Assembly (NCBI RefSeq): GCF_023336735.1
Contig: NZ_JAMBAQ010000001.1
Location: 202,971-266,970 of the forward strand
Source: Moraxella oculi
Lineage (GTDB): Bacteria; Pseudomonadota; Gammaproteobacteria; Pseudomonadales; Moraxellaceae
Direction of reading: 5' to 3'
Length of the DNA stretch: 64,000 nt
Part shown: piece by piece, positions 59,358 through 64,000 of the stretch
Numbering within the stretch: the first letter of the stretch is position 1
Layout of the letters: every line of letters starts with the position of its first letter
Notes under the pieces: generated by a model
Told to the model about the DNA's origin: nothing
Database searches by the model: none
The model's input: only the letters and a program-made list of their open reading frames with translations
Program-made: the position numbers and the translations under genes

Positions 59358-62300
59358 ATGAATCGCAACCGTTTTCGTGTCATATTCAGCAAGACATTGG
59401 CTAGGTTGGTGGTTGTTTCTGAAAAGTCTAAATCTGATGGTAAATCTTCTGGTTTTGGCGGTTTTTCTCCTTCAGACTCTGATCCAAACTCTAATCAAGA
59501 TACCACGCTTTCATCATCACATTGCACAAAAACCATCCTATACACTGCCATCATTACTTCTTTGCTTGGCATCTCAAGTACAAGCCTTGCTAATATTAAA
59601 GCTGATCCAGCTGCTACCAATAACCAAAAACCCATCATTGCAGCTGCCAAAAACAGTACTGGTCAAACCGTCCCTGTGGTGCAAATTCAAACACCTGTAC
59701 AAGGCATCTCTCACAATAAATACAGCCAGTTTGATGTAAATGCTCAAGGTGCCATCTTAAACAATGTCCGTACAGGTGCTCAGACGCAGCTTGCAGGAGC
59801 GGTTGCTGGCAATCCATTTTTAAAACAAGGTGAAGCTCATACCATCATCAATGAGGTACGCAGTAATAAAGCAAGTCAGCTGACAGGTACGCTTGAGGTG
59901 GCAGGTCAAAAGGCAAATGTCATTATCGCCAATCCATCAGGCATTAATGTTGCAGGGGCAAATTTCATCAATGTCCATGAAGCTACCTTATCCACAGGAC
60001 ACATCGCCCATCAGATAGAGCAAGGGCGATTTAGCCACAATATCACTCAAGGCAGCATTACCATCAATGCGCCTAAATCAACGGCCAATTCAAATAATAA
60101 TACAAGCAATAATCCAAACAACACCGACAAACAAATCATCGGACTTGGTGAGACGCATACCGCCGATTATGTCAATCTATATGCCAAAGCTGTCAGTATC
60201 AACGCTCAGATACAAGCAGAACACGCCATCACAGCAGTAGCAGGCAGCAATCAAATCAGTGATACAGGACACATCACGCCAAATCCCAACCAAAACAGTC
60301 AAGCTACAACAACAAACACCAACAAAAACCCCACCACCGCCATTGATGTCAAGCTACTGGGTGGCATGAGTGCTGGTAGCATCACCCTGATTGGCACAGA
60401 TAAGGGTGTGGGTGTAAACACAGCAGGAGCGCTAACCGCCAAACACAGCATTCACATCAGCAGTGATGGTAAAATCACCCACACAGGCAAATCACAAGCT
60501 CAAACAGGCGGTATTAATCTTGCCAGTAATACCGCTATTGAGATTAAGCAGCATAACAGTCCAAATAATAATCAAGCAGCTGCTCAAAACTCAAATCTAC
60601 AAGCCAATACCGACATTAAGTTGTCAGCACCAACCATTGTCGCTAATCAAGCTAATATCACTAGCAAAACAGGTGATATTAGTACCAATGCCAAACAAAA
60701 CCTAACTTTCACAAACAGCACGCTAACTGCTGGTAAAAACCTTGAAGTAATTATTGCTAACGCTGACAGCAACCAAACCAACAAACCAAAACAAAAACAC
60801 ATCGCCACACTCACCAACAATACGCTAACCGCCAAAGGACACATCACCACCGCCAATCTACATGGTGATTTAACTCATACCGATAATAAATTGGTTGCAT
60901 CAGGCAACATCTCAAGCTTTGCTGGGTTAAATCAAACCCTAACGAACACCAGCATCATAAGTAAACAAAACAGCCAAGTTGGTGCAAATCAAAATCTAAA
61001 CTTTACAAGCAGTCAAATCAGCTCAGATCAACACACGGCTATTCATACCAAAGCCAATCAAACCAGCACAAACAGTCAGTTTAGCGCCAAAGGTGTGGTC
61101 AGTGATGTGGTGGGTGGAGCATACACCATCACGGGTAATGTCAACCATCAAGGTGGTGCGGTACTTATTGAAGCAGACAGTCTAACAATCAATAATCAAG
61201 ACAAACTAAACATCAGCACAACAAACAGCCCATTACTATCAGCACATAATCAAACACGCCATCTATCAGGCGACATCAGTGTGCAAACCAACAAAGATCT
61301 TACTCTAACAAACACCACCAAACTCACCCAAACAGGCAATCAAGGTGATATTAGCCTAACCAGCAAACAAGGCAATCTTACCCTAACAAACCAACTAAAT
61401 GCACCCAAAGGCAGCATCAGCCTACAAGGACAAAGCGTCGCCCTAACGGCAGCCAACATCAGCGCCCAGCAAGACATTAATGTCTATGCGACTGATGGCA
61501 GTGTACAGATTGACGGGGTGAGAGGGGAATTTGTTAATCAAAAATCAACACAAACATTGCCACATCTTCAACAACAAAAACAACAATTAGAACAAAAAAT
61601 CAATGCCATTAAAAACAATCCAGCATATATCAAAGATAAGCAGCAACTGGACATTGCAATAGGTAATTGGTATGACGAAATGGATTTGGATGATTGCAAT
61701 ACTTGTGCAGCTTGGAGTCATGTCGATGAACTTGCAAAACAGTTTGCTAAAAAATATCAATTAAAGGCAGAGTTTGTCGCATTGCACGACTATGGTGCCC
61801 ATATTAAAATCAGTGAACCTTACGCTCAAGAGCTTGATAAATTAAATCGTAAAATCCTGCTGGTATCCCAAAATACCTCAGGCTACGAACACACCCCATC
61901 ATCACTCACCACCCAAACAAGCGACATCTCCATTCATGCCAAAGATACCATCATAGCAAGCGGTGCTAATATCAGTGCTGGCGGTAATATCACGCTAAAT
62001 GCTCAAGGCTTTGCACCAAACAGTTATGAATTTGACAGCCAATCTGGTAAAAATTCTCAAAACCTAAATACCAGCATCATCCTAGATGGACTACAAAACC
62101 ATTATGAAGTCGGCTCACAAGGCAGTAATCATCATCGCATTGTCGCTTTTAGCACACCAACCACACTGACCGCTGGCAAAGACATTAATATCACTGCCAC
62201 CACCAAACAGCCTAACACACATCTGGTATTACAAGGCAGTCGGATTGCCGCTGGTGGTAATCTAACCATTGCTGCCAATCATCATTTGTTATTAGATGCT

Positions 62301-64000
62301 GCCATCGACTATGAATATGGCTATGACAAAACCACACACAGACATGGTAAGTGGTATAAACGCAAATACACCACAACCACCACAACCAATGAATGGACAG
62401 ATGCTGATACAGTTAGCCTAACCGCCAATAACATTCGCTTGCAAACCCATGCCGATAAAGCAAACAGCCATATCAACATCTATGCTGCTGATATGACGAC
62501 CACAGGTGGCGATATTCGTCTCATCTCCACAGGCAATATCAACCTATACGCTCTGACCAATCAGCACAGCAATGAACAGCATAGTCATACCAAGAAAAAA
62601 CTTTTAGGCATTCGCTATAACACCACAGACAATCATAACCAAAGACAGCAAATCACTGCCCTACCAGCCACACTGGTGGCAAACTACATCAATAGCCGCT
62701 CTGAGGGTGATACCACCCTTGAGGGCACACGCTTTGACTATCTATCAGGGGCAAATTTCTATGCTGGTGGCAAGATTAATCTATTAGCGGCCATCAGTAC
62801 CCTTCAAGAACAAGCACGAACCGATAGCAACTCTGTGGTTTGGCAAAGTATGCAAAATACGGGCAGGATAGAACAATCTGCCCTGCTGCCAAGCTTTACA
62901 GGTCCGACAAACCCCACCTTTGAAGCCAAAGGCGGTCTAAATGTCCAAATCCCCATATCAGAAAAGGATGTTCAAAAAAGACAGCTCAAAGATGAAATCA
63001 TCACCCTTGCCAATCAACCAGAATACAGCTATCTAAACGAACTGATCAACCGTGATGACATCAACTGGCAACAAGTCATCTTAAGTAACGATGAATGGAA
63101 CTACAAACAACAAGGACTCACACCTGCTGGAGCAGCCATTGTGGCGATTGCAGTGGCTTATGCGACAGGTGGTCTTGGGTCAGAACTTTCGGCATCTATT
63201 GTGAGTTCAGCAACTAATGCTGGCATCGCTGCTAGCACAGCAGGTACTTTGGGGGCGATGAGCTCTGCTGCATTTGGATCACTGGTCAGCACAGCCAGTA
63301 TCAGTCTTATCAACAATCAAGGAGATATTAAGGCAACATTAAAGGAGCTTGGTAGTAAACAAAACATCAAGCAACTGACCTTTGCCATTGCCAGCGCTGG
63401 GATTGGTAGCAAAATCAACCAAACACTCTCAAAAAGTCTTGGTGTGGGTGATATAGCCAACTCCCACAATTTTAGCCATAAAATCAGCAAAGGTATCGCC
63501 AACGCCACTTCAACTGCGCTGCTTGAAAGTGCCATATATGGCACCAGTCTTGAAAAGTCATTAATTAAAAATCTGCGTGGTGAAGTTGCCAATGCTGTCG
63601 CCAGTGAGATCTTTACCGATTATGTCAAACCACTGGACAAAGATACCCTAATAGATAACATTACCCATAAACTTGCCGCTGGCTTAACAGGCTGTCTATC
63701 TGCCAAAGCGGCAGGAAATCGTTGTGAAGCAGGCAGCATCGGTGCTGTCGTTGGTGAGATGTGGGGTGATTATCAAGTAGATGACCCAAACACCCTAACC
63801 CAAGCACAAAAAGACAAACTCATCAATCAAGCCAAACTGATTGCAGGCATCACCGCTGCTTATGCTGGAGAAGATGTCAATGTGGCTGCTGGTGTGGCAG
63901 CGGAGGCGGTGAGGTGGAATGCTGCGTGGTCAAAAACTGCTGCATCTAATATCTATAAAAGACAACGAGAAGAATGTCAATCCTTAGGCATACCTTCAAA
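59358..64000 (+). CDS. FHA/MhaB/CdiA-type two-partner secretion exoprotein (5' part, runs off the window)
   Basis: About 1,547 codons are open to the right edge. Residues 1-26 form the extended signal peptide region (MNRNRFRVIFSKTLARLVVVSE). A hydrophobic core at 60-78 ends ISSTSLA. The TPS secretion domain begins near 103 and contains NPFL (152-155) and NPSG-I (192-195). Haemagglutinin-type repeats fill roughly 280-725. Residues 734-836 are a non-repeat insert (coiled-coil-like, with CNTC). More repeats follow to about 1,200. A DUF637-like stretch starts near 1254 (LTPAGAAIVAIAVAYATGG), and a pre-toxin-like region ends EAVRWNA near 1518. It would be exported by a TpsB partner (not in window). 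Resembles Moraxella MhaB; AAGGA precedes the ATG. Confidence 0.88.
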   Translation, partial: MNRNRFRVIFSKTLARLVVVSEKSKSDGKSSGFGGFSPSDSDPNSNQDTTLSSSHCTKTILYTAIITSLLGISSTSLANIKADPAATNNQKPIIAAAKNSTGQTVPVVQIQTPVQGISHNKYSQFDVNAQGAILNNVRTGAQTQLAGAVAGNPFLKQGEAHTIINEVRSNKASQLTGTLEVAGQKANVIIANPSGINVAGANFINVHEATLSTGHIAHQIEQGRFSHNITQGSITINAPKSTANSNNNTSNNPNNTDKQIIGLGETHTADYVNLYAKAVSINAQIQAEHAITAVAGSNQISDTGHITPNPNQNSQATTTNTNKNPTTAIDVKLLGGMSAGSITLIGTDKGVGVNTAGALTAKHSIHISSDGKITHTGKSQAQTGGINLASNTAIEIKQHNSPNNNQAAAQNSNLQANTDIKLSAPTIVANQANITSKTGDISTNAKQNLTFTNSTLTAGKNLEVIIANADSNQTNKPKQKHIATLTNNTLTAKGHITTANLHGDLTHTDNKLVASGNISSFAGLNQTLTNTSIISKQNSQVGANQNLNFTSSQISSDQHTAIHTKANQTSTNSQFSAKGVVSDVVGGAYTITGNVNHQGGAVLIEADSLTINNQDKLNISTTNSPLLSAHNQTRHLSGDISVQTNKDLTLTNTTKLTQTGNQGDISLTSKQGNLTLTNQLNAPKGSISLQGQSVALTAANISAQQDINVYATDGSVQIDGVRGEFVNQKSTQTLPHLQQQKQQLEQKINAIKNNPAYIKDKQQLDIAIGNWYDEMDLDDCNTCAAWSHVDELAKQFAKKYQLKAEFVALHDYGAHIKISEPYAQELDKLNRKILLVSQNTSGYEHTPSSLTTQTSDISIHAKDTIIASGANISAGGNITLNAQGFAPNSYEFDSQSGKNSQNLNTSIILDGLQNHYEVGSQGSNHHRIVAFSTPTTLTAGKDINITATTKQPNTHLVLQGSRIAAGGNLTIAANHHLLLDAAIDYEYGYDKTTHRHGKWYKRKYTTTTTTNEWTDADTVSLTANNIRLQTHADKANSHINIYAADMTTTGGDIRLISTGNINLYALTNQHSNEQHSHTKKKLLGIRYNTTDNHNQRQQITALPATLVANYINSRSEGDTTLEGTRFDYLSGANFYAGGKINLLAAISTLQEQARTDSNSVVWQSMQNTGRIEQSALLPSFTGPTNPTFEAKGGLNVQIPISEKDVQKRQLKDEIITLANQPEYSYLNELINRDDINWQQVILSNDEWNYKQQGLTPAGAAIVAIAVAYATGGLGSELSASIVSSATNAGIAASTAGTLGAMSSAAFGSLVSTASISLINNQGDIKATLKELGSKQNIKQLTFAIASAGIGSKINQTLSKSLGVGDIANSHNFSHKISKGIANATSTALLESAIYGTSLEKSLIKNLRGEVANAVASEIFTDYVKPLDKDTLIDNITHKLAAGLTGCLSAKAAGNRCEAGSIGAVVGEMWGDYQVDDPNTLTQAQKDKLINQAKLIAGITAAYAGEDVNVAAGVAAEAVRWNAAWSKTAASNIYKRQREECQSLGIPS

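Overview
The window looks like chromosomal DNA from a Moraxella species (Gammaproteobacteria, Moraxellaceae). The base composition is AT-leaning (roughly 40% GC by eye). GyrA carries Thr80/Asp84, the numbering known from Moraxella catarrhalis. The late lipid A acyltransferase, the adjoining bamD and rluD-pgeF genes, a folate-independent methionine synthase module like that of Acinetobacter, and a two-partner-secretion haemagglutinin of the MhaB/FHA type all fit this family. The species cannot be fixed from this stretch.

Layout. 1-17.6 kb is core: a decayed NRDE-family remnant, lysS, prfA, a DEDDh exonuclease, trmA, a FabH-like condensing enzyme, hrpA, a TonB-like envelope protein, a small lipoprotein, rluD-pgeF, then bamD and dnaG, with a strong terminator placed just before the dnaG start. 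17.6-21.1 kb holds a glutathione transferase and a three-gene operon (DUF1852 protein, core methionine synthase, flavin reductase) that I read as the MesX/MesD oxygen-dependent methionine synthase system. 21.4-35.6 kb holds gyrA, rpsT, xthA, a thioesterase, an SDR, a SohB-type protease apparently without a membrane anchor, NhaP2, and the aspS-lpxL-glycosyltransferase cluster. 35.6-47.7 kb holds an orphan ribbon-helix-helix gene (56 aa), a DUF3360-like permease, yacG, a cardiolipin-synthase-like lipoprotein, an MFS transporter, rpiA, the signal recognition particle RNA, gpsA-sixA, a zapE-nitroreductase pair, a small hydrolase and a conserved-looking unknown gene.

47.7-59.3 kb is where the window becomes accessory. 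cydDC (cytochrome bd assembly) is followed by a dead PP2C phosphatase gene (an early stop codon and two frameshifts). Next comes an AT-rich two-gene operon encoding two DUF262 proteins, the second with a C-terminal DUF1524/HNH nuclease domain; this is the best candidate for a defence (type IV restriction-like) system here. After fumC and the 5-formyl-THF cyclo-ligase gene lie a heavily frameshifted IS630-type transposase and an orphan 3' gene fragment.

From 59,358 to the right edge runs the first ~1,550 codons of an FHA/MhaB/CdiA-type exoprotein. It has an extended signal peptide region, a TPS secretion domain, haemagglutinin repeats, an unusual non-repeat insert and a pre-toxin (DUF637-like) region. 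The gene runs off the window just where a polymorphic toxin would be expected.

Regulation. Many promoters in the window share an extended -10 element (TGnTATAAT or close variants), often with a weak -35. Most convergent gene pairs share a bidirectional intrinsic terminator. All assignments come from reading the sequence and remembered family motifs; no search was run.
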